From assembly GCF_018860165.1 (NCBI RefSeq), contig NZ_JAHKNG010000006.1, positions 1 through 64,000 of the forward strand: a stretch of 64,000 nt of DNA. The letters are read 5' to 3'. The stretch's first letter is position 1. The number at the start of each line of letters is the position of its first letter. Both the position numbers and the translations under genes were made by a program. The DNA is from Paracoccus marinaquae (lineage in GTDB: Bacteria > Pseudomonadota > Alphaproteobacteria > Rhodobacterales > Rhodobacteraceae). This document shows positions 52,620-64,000 of this stretch, piece by piece. The notes beneath the pieces were generated by a model. The model searched no databases and was not told the DNA's origin. It saw only the letters and a program-made list of their open reading frames with translations.

Positions 52620-55600
52620 TCACTCCTCGGCCATGCCGGTCTCGCTGGTCTCGGGCGTCGCGGCCATGCTGAAGACATCCGACGCCTGCGGCGCGGCCAG
52701 CGCTGCCGCGGCTTCGGCTTCGGCGCGGCGGGCCTCGATCACCTCATTGTCGCGCTCGGAGGCGATGCGGCGCACGCGGGCGGTAGCTCCGCCCGTGCCC
52801 GCCGGGATCAACCGGCCGACGATGACGTTCTCTTTCAGCCCGACCAGCTTGTCGCGCTTGCCCTGAACGGCGGCCTCGGTCAGCACGCGGGTCGTTTCCT
52901 GGAACGAGGCGGCCGAGATGAAGCTGCGGGTCTGCAGGCTGGCCTTGGTGATGCCCAGAAGCACCGGCTCGCCCGTGGCCGGACGGCCGCCCTTGGCTTC
53001 GACCTTGGCGTTCTCTTCATCGAACTCGTCGCGCTCGACATGCTCGCCCCTCAGAAGCGTCGTGTCACCGCTGTCGATGATCTCGATCTTCTGCAGCATC
53101 TGGCGGACGATCACCTCGATATGCTTGTCGTTGATCTTCACGCCCTGCAGCCGGTAGACGTCCTGCACCTCGTCGATCAGGTAATCGGCCAGGGCCTCGA
53201 TCCCCATGATGCGCAGGATGTCGTGCGGCGCCGGGTTGCCGTCCATGATATAGTCACCCTTCTGCACGAAGTCGCCTTCCTGCACCGGGATGTGCTTGCC
53301 TTTCGGCACCATGTATTCGACGGCGTCGTGACCTTCCTCGCTGGGCTCGATGCTGATGCGGCGCTTGTTCTTGTAGTCCTTGCCAAAGCGCACATAGCCG
53401 TCGATCTCGGCGATGATGGCGTGATCCTTGGGGCGACGGGCCTCGAACAGTTCCGCCACGCGGGGCAGACCCCCGGTGATGTCCTTGGTCTTGGCACCCT
53501 CGCGCGGGATCCGCGCCACCACGTCGCCCGGACGGATTTCCTGCCCGTCCTCGATCGACAGGATCGCATCCACCGACATCGGATAGGTAACCGGGTTGCC
53601 CTGCTCGTTGCGGACCGGCTCGCCATCCTCGCCCAGGATCAGGATCTCGGGCTTCAGGTCGTTGCCGCGCGGCGCGGAACGCCAGTCGGTCACGATCTTC
53701 TGGGTCATGCCGGTCGCATCGTCGGTCTCGTCGCGCACCGAGATGCCCGACAGCAGGTCGACGAACTTGGCCACACCGCCCTTTTCGGCGATGATCGGCA
53801 GGGTATAGGGATCCCATTCGTACAGCTTGGCGCCGCGAACCACCCGATCGCCTTCCTTCACGAACAGCTTCGAGCCGTAGAACAGCTTGTGGCTGGCGCG
53901 CTCACTGCCCTGCTCATCGAGGATCAGAAGCTGCATGTTGCGCGAGATGACCACCTGCTCGCCATTCGCGTTGGCCAGCACGCTGTCGTTGCGGAACTGC
54001 ACCGTGCCCTCATGGGACGCCGCCTGGAAGGACTGCTGCCCACCCTGCGCGATGCCGCCGATGTGGAAGGTCCGCATGGTCAGCTGCGTGCCCGGCTCAC
54101 CGATCGACTGGGCGGCGATGATGCCCACCGCCTCGCCGATATTGACCAGCGTGCCGCGCGCCAGGTCGCGGCCATAGCACAGCGCGCAGACCCCGTCCTC
54201 GCTTTCGCAGGTCAGGGCCGAGCGGATGCGCACCGACTGCACCCCCGCCTGCTCGATGGCGTCGGCCTTGCGTTCGTCGATCAGCTCGCCCGTGCGGATG
54301 ATGATCTCGTCGCTGCCCGGAACCAGCACATCCTCGGCCGCGGTCCTGCCCAGCACCCGCTCGGACAGGGGCGCGATGACCTCGCCGTCATTGACGGCGG
54401 CCGAGGCAGTGATCGCCTGATCGGTGCCGCAATCATGCTCGCGGATGATGCAGTCCTGCGCCACGTCCACCAGACGGCGGGTCAGGTAGCCCGAGTTCGC
54501 CGTCTTCAGCGCCGTGTCGGACAGACCCTTCCGCGCGCCGTGGGTCGAGTTGAAGTATTCAAGAACGGTCAGACCTTCCTTGAAGTTCGAGATGATCGGC
54601 GTCTCGATGATCTCGCCATTCGGCTTGGCCATCAACCCGCGCATGCCGCCCAGTTGCTTCATCTGGTTGGTCGAACCGCGCGCACCGGAATGCGCCATCA
54701 TGTAGACCGAGTTCGGTTCCATCTCGGCACCGTTCTCGTCCTGCTTCTTGGCCGAGATCGTGGACATCATCGCCTCGGTGACCCGGTCGTTGCATTTCGA
54801 CCAGGCGTCCACGACCTTGTTGTATTTCTCGCCCTGGGTGATGAGGCCGTCCAGATACTGCTGTTCGAACTCTTTCACCTGCTCCTGCACTTCGCCGACG
54901 ATGTCCCATTTGTTGTCGGGGATCACCATGTCGTTCTTGCCGAAGCTGATGCCGGCGCGGAACGCCTCGCGGAAGCCCAGGCCCATGATCTGGTCGCAGA
55001 AGATCACCGACTCTTTCTGACCGCAGTAGCGGTAGACGGTGTCGATGACGTGCTGCACGTCCTTCTTGCGCAGCAGCCGGTTGACCAGCTCGAACGGAGC
55101 CTTGGCGTTCATCGGCAGCAGCGCGCCCAGCCGGACCCGGCCCGGCGTGGTCTCGAAGCGCTGCACGACCTCCTGCCCGTTCTCGTCGATCTGGCGGATC
55201 CGCGCGGTGATCTTGGCGTGCAGATGCACCTCGCCGGCGGTCAGGGCGTGCTCGACCTCGTCGATATTGGTGAAGGCCATGCCCTCGCCCTTCATGCCGT
55301 CGCGCATCATCGAGACGTAATAAAGGCCCAGAACCATGTCCTGCGACGGCACGATGATCGGCGCGCCGTTGGCGGGCGACAGCACGTTGTTCGTGGACAT
55401 CATCAGCACGCGCGCCTCAAGCTGGGCTTCCAGCGAGAGGGGGACGTGAACGGCCATCTGGTCGCCGTCGAAATCGGCGTTGAAGGCCGAGCAGACCAGC
55501 GGGTGCAGCTGGATCGCCTTGCCCTCGATCAGGATCGGCTCGAAGGCCTGGATGCCCAGACGGTGCAGCGTCGGTGCGCGGTTCAACAGAACCGGATGCT

Positions 55601-56861
55601 CGCGGATCACCTCGTCGAGGATGTCCCATACCTCGGGGCGTTCCTTCTCGACCAGCTTCTTCGCCTGCTTGACGGTCGAGGACAGGCCCTTCGCCTCAAG
55701 CCGCGAATAGATGAACGGCTTGAACAGCTCGAGCGCCATCTTCTTCGGCAGCCCGCATTGATGCAGCTTCAGTTCCGGCCCGGTCACGATGACCGAGCGG
55801 CCCGAGAAGTCCACGCGCTTGCCCAGGAGGTTCTGACGGAACCGGCCCTGCTTGCCTTTCAGCATGTCGCTGAGCGATTTCAGCGGCCGACGGTTGTTGC
55901 CGGTGATGACCCGGCCACGACGACCGTTGTCGAACAGCGCATCGACCGATTCCTGCAACATCCGCTTTTCGTTGCGCACGATGATGTCGGGCGCGCGCAG
56001 CTCGATCAGCCGCTTGAGGCGGTTGTTGCGGTTGATCACCCGGCGATAGAGGTCGTTCAGGTCCGAAGTCGCGAAACGGCCACCATCCAGCGGCACCAGC
56101 GGGCGCAGTTCCGGCGGGATGACCGGGATCACGGTCAGCACCATCCATTCCGGGCGGTTGCCGGATTCGAGGAAGCTCTCGACGATCTTCAGCCGCTTGA
56201 TGATCTTCTTCGGCTTCAACTCGCCCGTGGCTTCCTTCAGATCCTCGCGCAGCTGCTCGGCGGTCGCGGCAAGGTCGATATTGGCCAGCATGGCGCGGAT
56301 CGCCTCGGCGCCGATATCGGCGCTGAACGCATCGGCGCCGAAATTGTCCTGAGCGTCAAGATATTCCTCTTCGCTCAGCAACTGGCCATAGGTCAGATCG
56401 GTCAGACCCGGCTCGATGACGACGTAGTTCTCGAAATACAGGATCCGTTCCAGATCGCGCAGCGTCATGTCCAGCATCAGACCGATGCGCGAGGGCAGCG
56501 ACTTCAGGAACCAGATATGGGCGACGGGCGCGGCCAGTTCGATATGGCCCATGCGTTCACGGCGAACCTTCTGCAGCGTCACCTCGACGCCGCATTTCTC
56601 GCAGACGAGGCCGCGATACTTCATCCGCTTGTATTTGCCGCAGAGGCATTCGTAATCCTTGATCGGACCGAAGATGCGCGCGCAGAACAACCCGTCACGC
56701 TCGGGCTTGAAGGTGCGGTAGTTGATGGTTTCGGGTTTCTTCACCTCACCGAAGGACCAGGCCAGAATTTCTTCCGGCGAGGCCAGCGAGATCTTGATTT
56801 CATCGAACTGCCGCGGCGGGGCCAGCGGGTTCAGGGGATTGGTGGCGAGTTCCTGGTTCAT
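52620..56861 (-). CDS. rpoC: DNA-directed RNA polymerase subunit beta'
   Basis: A 1413-residue beta' subunit. The zinc-finger cysteines [23 protein letters not shown], the catalytic [12 protein letters not shown], and the downstream [16 protein letters not shown] are intact. It starts [14 protein letters not shown]. Its start codon overlaps the stop of an unexpected lipoprotein gene by four bases, so rpoC translation is coupled to that gene, not directly to rpoB. Confidence 0.99.
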   Translation of the reverse strand: MNQELATNPLNPLAPPRQFDEIKISLASPEEILAWSFGEVKKPETINYRTFKPERDGLFCARIFGPIKDYECLCGKYKRMKYRGLVCEKCGVEVTLQKVRRERMGHIELAAPVAHIWFLKSLPSRIGLMLDMTLRDLERILYFENYVVIEPGLTDLTYGQLLSEEEYLDAQDNFGADAFSADIGAEAIRAMLANIDLAATAEQLREDLKEATGELKPKKIIKRLKIVESFLESGNRPEWMVLTVIPVIPPELRPLVPLDGGRFATSDLNDLYRRVINRNNRLKRLIELRAPDIIVRNEKRMLQESVDALFDNGRRGRVITGNNRRPLKSLSDMLKGKQGRFRQNLLGKRVDFSGRSVIVTGPELKLHQCGLPKKMALELFKPFIYSRLEAKGLSSTVKQAKKLVEKERPEVWDILDEVIREHPVLLNRAPTLHRLGIQAFEPILIEGKAIQLHPLVCSAFNADFDGDQMAVHVPLSLEAQLEARVLMMSTNNVLSPANGAPIIVPSQDMVLGLYYVSMMRDGMKGEGMAFTNIDEVEHALTAGEVHLHAKITARIRQIDENGQEVVQRFETTPGRVRLGALLPMNAKAPFELVNRLLRKKDVQHVIDTVYRYCGQKESVIFCDQIMGLGFREAFRAGISFGKNDMVIPDNKWDIVGEVQEQVKEFEQQYLDGLITQGEKYNKVVDAWSKCNDRVTEAMMSTISAKKQDENGAEMEPNSVYMMAHSGARGSTNQMKQLGGMRGLMAKPNGEIIETPIISNFKEGLTVLEYFNSTHGARKGLSDTALKTANSGYLTRRLVDVAQDCIIREHDCGTDQAITASAAVNDGEVIAPLSERVLGRTAAEDVLVPGSDEIIIRTGELIDERKADAIEQAGVQSVRIRSALTCESEDGVCALCYGRDLARGTLVNIGEAVGIIAAQSIGEPGTQLTMRTFHIGGIAQGGQQSFQAASHEGTVQFRNDSVLANANGEQVVISRNMQLLILDEQGSERASHKLFYGSKLFVKEGDRVVRGAKLYEWDPYTLPIIAEKGGVAKFVDLLSGISVRDETDDATGMTQKIVTDWRSAPRGNDLKPEILILGEDGEPVRNEQGNPVTYPMSVDAILSIEDGQEIRPGDVVARIPREGAKTKDITGGLPRVAELFEARRPKDHAIIAEIDGYVRFGKDYKNKRRISIEPSEEGHDAVEYMVPKGKHIPVQEGDFVQKGDYIMDGNPAPHDILRIMGIEALADYLIDEVQDVYRLQGVKINDKHIEVIVRQMLQKIEIIDSGDTTLLRGEHVERDEFDEENAKVEAKGGRPATGEPVLLGITKASLQTRSFISAASFQETTRVLTEAAVQGKRDKLVGLKENVIVGRLIPAGTGGATARVRRIASERDNEVIEARRAEAEAAAALAAPQASDVFSMAATPETSETGMAEE

Positions 56862-57166
56862 TTCTTGTCCTTTTCAGGCGCGGGGCAGGCGAAATCCATC
56901 ATCCAGGTGCCGTGGACGCCGTAGGCTCCACTATTCGGGATGGTTTCGCGGGCGTTGGGGTGAGACAGCCGACAGTACTTCGCGGCTGCCCGGAGCATCC
57001 TGTTCGCGGGCAGGGCGTCGTTATTGGAATAGTTGAATGTCGTTGCGACAAACTCGAACCCCTTTTCACGACGCGAATTGCCATCCTCGATCCGGGCGAT
57101 CTGCACGCCGCAACCCGCGAGGGCCGCAAGCGCCAGAACCGCCGAATGTCGGATGGCAACGCCCAT
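56858..57166 (-). CDS. Small predicted lipoprotein encoded between rpoB and rpoC
   Basis: A 102-residue protein I do not recognise. Residues 1-19 are a lipoprotein signal: positive MGVAIRH, hydrophobic [11 protein letters not shown], and lipobox LAGC with Cys19. The mature part is polar, with Cys65 and Cys94 that could form a disulfide, and ends [12 protein letters not shown]. It begins 2 bp after the rpoB stop (GAGGAA about eight bases before its ATG, inside the rpoB 3' end) and overlaps the rpoC start by four bases (ATGA). The tight coupling on both sides and a complete signal argue for a real gene. Function unknown. The alternative, a chance frame, is unlikely given the exact ATGA overlap. 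Confidence 0.8.
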   Translation of the reverse strand: MGVAIRHSAVLALAALAGCGVQIARIEDGNSRREKGFEFVATTFNYSNNDALPANRMLRAAAKYCRLSHPNARETIPNSGAYGVHGTWMMDFACPAPEKDKK

Positions 57167-57168
57167 GC

Positions 57169-61305
<4,137 letters not shown>

Positions 61306-61493
61306 GGGGTCTTGTCACCTTTCGTCTTCGCGCGCGCGCACCGGGTCGGGGGCCCCCGGAGCGCGGCCTACGAATGCAGGGGTGAGGTTCCATTCGTGTC
61401 GCACGTCCCACCGCGCAACTCCCGAACCTCGAACATGCCCTGAAGGAAGGTCTGGCACGGGTTTCGGCCCAAACCGCCCTTCAAGACAGGTTC

Positions 61494-61523
61494 GGCAGGG
61501 ACCGGGAAAGCCCGGACCCTGCC
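61494..61523 (-). promoter_or_regulatory. Strong hairpin between rplL and rpoB
   Basis: GGCAGGG-A-CCGGG (61494-61506) pairs with CCCGG-A-CCCTGCC (61511-61523) around a four-base loop, giving 12 pairs with one A/A mismatch. It sits 25 bp after rplL. No U-run follows on the minus strand, so an RNase III site or attenuator between rplL and rpoB, as known in enteric bacteria, is the likely role. Confidence 0.55.
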
Positions 61524-61547
61524 CTGTTCGTCCGACCAGAAGGCCGA

Positions 61548-61925
61548 TTACTTCAGCTCGACCTTGGCGCCAGCCGCTTCGAGCTTTTTCTTGATCTCTT
61601 CGGCTTCGTCCTTGTTGGCGCCTTCCTTGACCTTGCCACCGGCTTCCACCAGATCCTTGGCTTCTTTCAGGCCCAAGCCGGTGATGCCGCGCACTTCCTT
61701 GATCACGTTGATCTTGTTGGCGCCGGCTTCGACCAGAACGACGTCGAATTCGGTCTTTTCCTCAGCGGCTTCGGCAGCGCCACCAGCAGCCGGGCCGGCC
61801 ATCATCACCGCGCCGCCGGCGGCGGGCTCGATGCCGTATTCATCCTTCAGGATGGTCTTCAGTTCCTGGGCTTCCAGCAGGGTCAGGCCCACGATTTCTT
61901 CGGCGAGTTTTTTCAGATCAGCCAT
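61548..61925 (-). CDS. rplL: 50S ribosomal protein L7/L12
   Basis: A 125-residue L7/L12 stalk protein: N-terminal dimerisation part [22 protein letters not shown], an alanine/glycine hinge (about 36-55), and the factor-binding C-terminal domain ([38 protein letters not shown]). It is 66 bp after rplJ. Confidence 0.98.
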   Translation of the reverse strand: MADLKKLAEEIVGLTLLEAQELKTILKDEYGIEPAAGGAVMMAGPAAGGAAEAAEEKTEFDVVLVEAGANKINVIKEVRGITGLGLKEAKDLVEAGGKVKEGANKDEAEEIKKKLEAAGAKVELK

Positions 61926-61991
61926 TTTTCCGTTCTCTCAGTTAGGTGTTCCAACGTCGGGTTTCTAGCCCACGACGGGAAAGGGGTTGCG

Positions 61992-62507
61992 TCAGGCAGC
62001 CTCGCGCTCTTCCAGAGTGCTGAGGATACCCGCGATGTTGCTTGCAGGCGCGCCAATGGCACCGGCGATGTTCGCAGCAGGCGCGCCGAGGCAAGCCACG
62101 ATCGAAGCGATAAGCTCCTCACGCGACGGCATCGAGGCGACGGCTTTCACACCGGCCGGATCCAGAGCCGTGTCACCCATGGCACCGCCGAGGATCACGA
62201 ATTTCTCGTTGTCCTTGGCGTATTTGTCGGCGATCCGGGCCGCAGCGGTCGGATCCTCCGAATAGGTAAGCACGGTCATGCCCGTCAGGTAATCGGCGAT
62301 GCTGGCGCAGGCCTTCCCTTCCAGGGCGATCTTGGCGAGCCTGTTCTTGGCAACACGCACCGAACCGCCCGCTTCGCGCATGCGCGCGCGGAGGTCCTGC
62401 ATTTGCGCAACCGTCATCCCCTCGTAGTGGGCAACCACCACGACGCCAGAGCTGTCAAAGATCTGGCCGAGTTCCTCGACCACCTGTTCTTTTTGTGCTC
62501 TATCCAC
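61992..62507 (-). CDS. rplJ: 50S ribosomal protein L10
   Basis: A 171-residue L10, the base of the stalk. It begins [17 protein letters not shown] from a GTG codon at 62507, with GGAG eight bases upstream. The open frame runs 49 codons further upstream, but that part is the structured leader. [23 protein letters not shown] and the alanine-rich C-terminal helix that carries L12 dimers are clear. Confidence 0.95.
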   Translation of the reverse strand: MDRAQKEQVVEELGQIFDSSGVVVVAHYEGMTVAQMQDLRARMREAGGSVRVAKNRLAKIALEGKACASIADYLTGMTVLTYSEDPTAAARIADKYAKDNEKFVILGGAMGDTALDPAGVKAVASMPSREELIASIVACLGAPAANIAGAIGAPASNIAGILSTLEEREAA

Positions 62508-62735
62508 GGTTTCACTCCAAGTTGGGGGTTTCCCCCCGGCTCTCACGTTGCTCCGGCCCGAAGGGACCGGATCGGGTCCGTAAGGGACAAGATCGCCCGA
62601 AGAACTGGCCTTCGGAAAAATGCTTGTTCCCATCTCGGGAAGGACATTAAGCAAGGTTCCCCCTGCACCCTCCGTCTCGGACAGGACGGGGCGGCCAGGG
62701 CTGCCCCGTCATCCCCGGCTTGCGCCGCGGAATTC
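62508..62735 (-). promoter_or_regulatory. Structured leader of rplJ (candidate L10 autoregulatory site)
   Basis: The 228-bp gap after rplA is rich in hairpins on the minus strand: 62686-62709 (ACGGGGC/GCCCCGT), 62597-62615 (CCGAAG/CTTCGG), 62553-62570 (CCGG and CCC paired with GGG and CCGG), and 62524-62536 (GGGGG-loop-CCCCC) near the start codon. L10 with L12 binds such a leader and represses translation in other bacteria. The exact binding fold was not resolved. Confidence 0.45.
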
Positions 62736-63434
62736 TCAGTTGGCGGTCGCCGACACCACGTCGACCGACACGCCCGGCCCCATGGTCGAACTGATCGAGA
62801 CCTTCTTCATGTAGGTCCCTTTCGCGCCCGAGGGCTTGGCCTTGTTCACCGCATCCACGAAGGCGCGCAGGTTCTGGGCCAGCTTGTCAGCGTCGAAGCT
62901 GACCTTGCCGATGCCGGCATGGACGACGCCCGCCTTCTCGGCCTTGAACTGGACCTCACCGCCCTTGGCGGCCTGCACGGCGGCGGCGACATCCATCGTC
63001 ACCGTGCCGACCTTCGGGTTCGGCATCAGGTTGCGCGGACCGAGGATCTTGCCCAGACGGCCGACCAGCGGCATCATGTCAGGGGTGGCGATGCAGCGGT
63101 CGAACTCGATCTTGCCCGACTGGATCGTTTCCATCAGGTCTTCGGCGCCGACAATATCCGCACCGGCCGCTGTCGCCTCGTCGGCCTTGGGGCCACGGGC
63201 GAATACGGCGACGCGCACATCCTTGCCGGTACCGGCGGGCAGGGTGACGACGCCACGGACCATCTGGTCGGCGTGGCGCGGATCGACGCCCAGGTTCAGC
63301 GCGATCTCGACCGTCTCGTCGAACTTGGCCGAGGCCGTGTCCTTGACCAGCTTGACCGCATCCTCGACCGACAGGTTCGACTTGCCGTCGAAGGCGGCAC
63401 GGGCCGCGGCTTTCTTTTTCGCAATCTTCGCCAT
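62736..63434 (-). CDS. rplA: 50S ribosomal protein L1
   Basis: A 232-residue L1, the mobile L1 stalk protein. [45 protein letters not shown] and the [13 protein letters not shown] signature are complete. It follows rplK by 3 bp and is translationally close to it. Confidence 0.98.
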   Translation of the reverse strand: MAKIAKKKAAARAAFDGKSNLSVEDAVKLVKDTASAKFDETVEIALNLGVDPRHADQMVRGVVTLPAGTGKDVRVAVFARGPKADEATAAGADIVGAEDLMETIQSGKIEFDRCIATPDMMPLVGRLGKILGPRNLMPNPKVGTVTMDVAAAVQAAKGGEVQFKAEKAGVVHAGIGKVSFDADKLAQNLRAFVDAVNKAKPSGAKGTYMKKVSISSTMGPGVSVDVVSATAN

Positions 63435-63437
63435 GGC

Positions 63438-63890
63438 TTAGCCCTTCACCTCGATGCCGATCGACTTGGCCGAGCCAAGGATGATCTTCATCGCCTGATC
63501 GACATCATTGGCCGAGAGGTCGGCCATCTTGGCTTCGGCGATCTCGCGCACCTGCTTGACCGTCACGGTGCCGGCACTCGTGCGACCGGGCTTGTCCGAG
63601 CCCTTCGGACGGTTCCGCTTGCCCACCGGCTTCAGGCCCGCGGCCTTCTTCAGCAGGAAGGATGCCGGCGAGGTCCTCGTCTCGAAGGTGAACGACTTGT
63701 CGGCGTAATAGGTGATCACGACCGGAACCGGGGCGCCCTGCTCCATCTCCTGCGTCTTGGCGTTGAACGCCTTGCAGAATTCCATGATGTTGATGCCGCG
63801 CTGACCCAGAGCGGGGCCAACGGGGGGGGACGGGTTCGCCTGACCCGCCTTGATCTGCAGCTTCAGCTGCCCGACGACTTTCTTGGCCAT
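63438..63890 (-). CDS. rplK: 50S ribosomal protein L11
   Basis: A 150-residue L11, the GTPase-associated-centre protein. It starts [43 protein letters not shown] and ends [18 protein letters not shown]. It lies 71 bp after nusG and before rplA. Confidence 0.98.
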   Translation of the reverse strand: MAKKVVGQLKLQIKAGQANPSPPVGPALGQRGINIMEFCKAFNAKTQEMEQGAPVPVVITYYADKSFTFETRTSPASFLLKKAAGLKPVGKRNRPKGSDKPGRTSAGTVTVKQVREIAEAKMADLSANDVDQAMKIILGSAKSIGIEVKG

Positions 63891-63961
63891 CTGGCCTTCT
63901 CCTTCATCATCAAGCCCCGAGGGGCCGATTTAGCGGTGCGGCTTCAGCCTCCCGCGACCCA

Positions 63962-64000
63962 TCACGCGGTCTTGGCGACCTGCGTGAATTCCAGTTCGAC
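63962..64000 (-). CDS. nusG: Transcription termination/antitermination protein NusG, C-terminal end (partial)
   Basis: Only the last 12 codons and the stop are in the window; they read VELEFTQVAKTA. This fits the end of the NusG KOW domain, and the position before rplK is the conserved one. The remainder lies beyond base 64000. Confidence 0.8.
   Translation of the reverse strand, partial: VELEFTQVAKTA

Noticed and set aside
50658..56924. A 2088-codon plus-strand open frame opposite rpoC and its neighbours
   Set aside because: It is antisense to rpoC and the cassette genes, has no recognisable domain, and is rich in Arg, Gln, His and Asp as expected of a GC-rich antisense frame.
62508..62654. 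A 49-codon N-terminal extension of L10
   Set aside because: L10 family sequence begins at the GTG at 62507 with its own ribosome binding site; the extension is the structured leader.

Overview
The window is a GC-rich chromosomal segment from an alphaproteobacterium of the order Rhodobacterales, most likely Paracoccus or a close relative. I base this on the nasT-nasS-nasA-nasB-nasG-nasC order known from Paracoccus denitrificans, on O2-independent ubiquinone genes (ubiTUV) beside ubiDX, on tripartite tricarboxylate transporter genes, and on the nusG-rplKAJL-rpoBC-rpsLG-fusA-tuf ribosomal/RNA polymerase block. No RNA gene, CRISPR array or prophage was seen.

Layout. 1-350: one end of an IS21-like element abutting a decapitated thioredoxin-fold gene. 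586-1464: a sulfotransferase-like gene. 1544-8926: kynureninase facing a five-gene operon for CoA-dependent anthranilate (2-aminobenzoate) degradation (hybrid monooxygenase/reductase, SDR, enoyl-CoA hydratase, acyl-CoA dehydrogenase, RidA). 8968-13546: ubiV, ubiU and ubiT divergent from ubiD and ubiX, with an FNR-type box between them. 13566-22265: the assimilatory nitrate/nitrite cluster nasC, G, B, A, S, T, all on the minus strand. 22817-25195: a copper-type P1B ATPase. 25342-32269: a minus-strand catabolic island with an AroE-like dehydrogenase, a 3-dehydroshikimate dehydratase (QuiC1 type), TctA/B/C and a LysR regulator. 32377-37282: an RbbA-type ABC exporter operon. 37301-42428: PHA synthase divergent from a P2-like cation ATPase and a DUF488 gene, sharing a second FNR-type box. 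42550-44721: katG. 45313-64000: tuf, fusA, rpsG, rpsL, then two paralogous rhamnosyltransferase-like genes around a DMT permease, then rpoC, a small lipoprotein gene, rpoB, rplL, rplJ, rplA, rplK and the end of nusG, all on the minus strand.

How the genes work together. Kynureninase releases anthranilate from kynurenine, and the facing operon attacks its CoA thioester; the CoA ligase is not in the window. Similar AT-rich palindromes overlap the candidate -35 elements of two promoters in that operon, suggesting a shared regulator. The two FNR-type boxes tie ubiquinone synthesis, PHA storage and a cation pump to low oxygen. NasS/NasT should control the nas operon by antitermination in the leader before nasA. 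The QuiC1/AroE/TTT/LysR genes look like uptake and conversion of quinate/shikimate-type acids to protocatechuate.

The least expected items are a lipoprotein gene coupled between rpoB and rpoC, a glycosyltransferase-DMT-glycosyltransferase cassette between rpoC and rpsL, the repeated palindrome in the anthranilate operon, and a strong orphan terminator between nasT and the copper ATPase. Calls rest on reading motifs, gene order and spacing; no database search was run.
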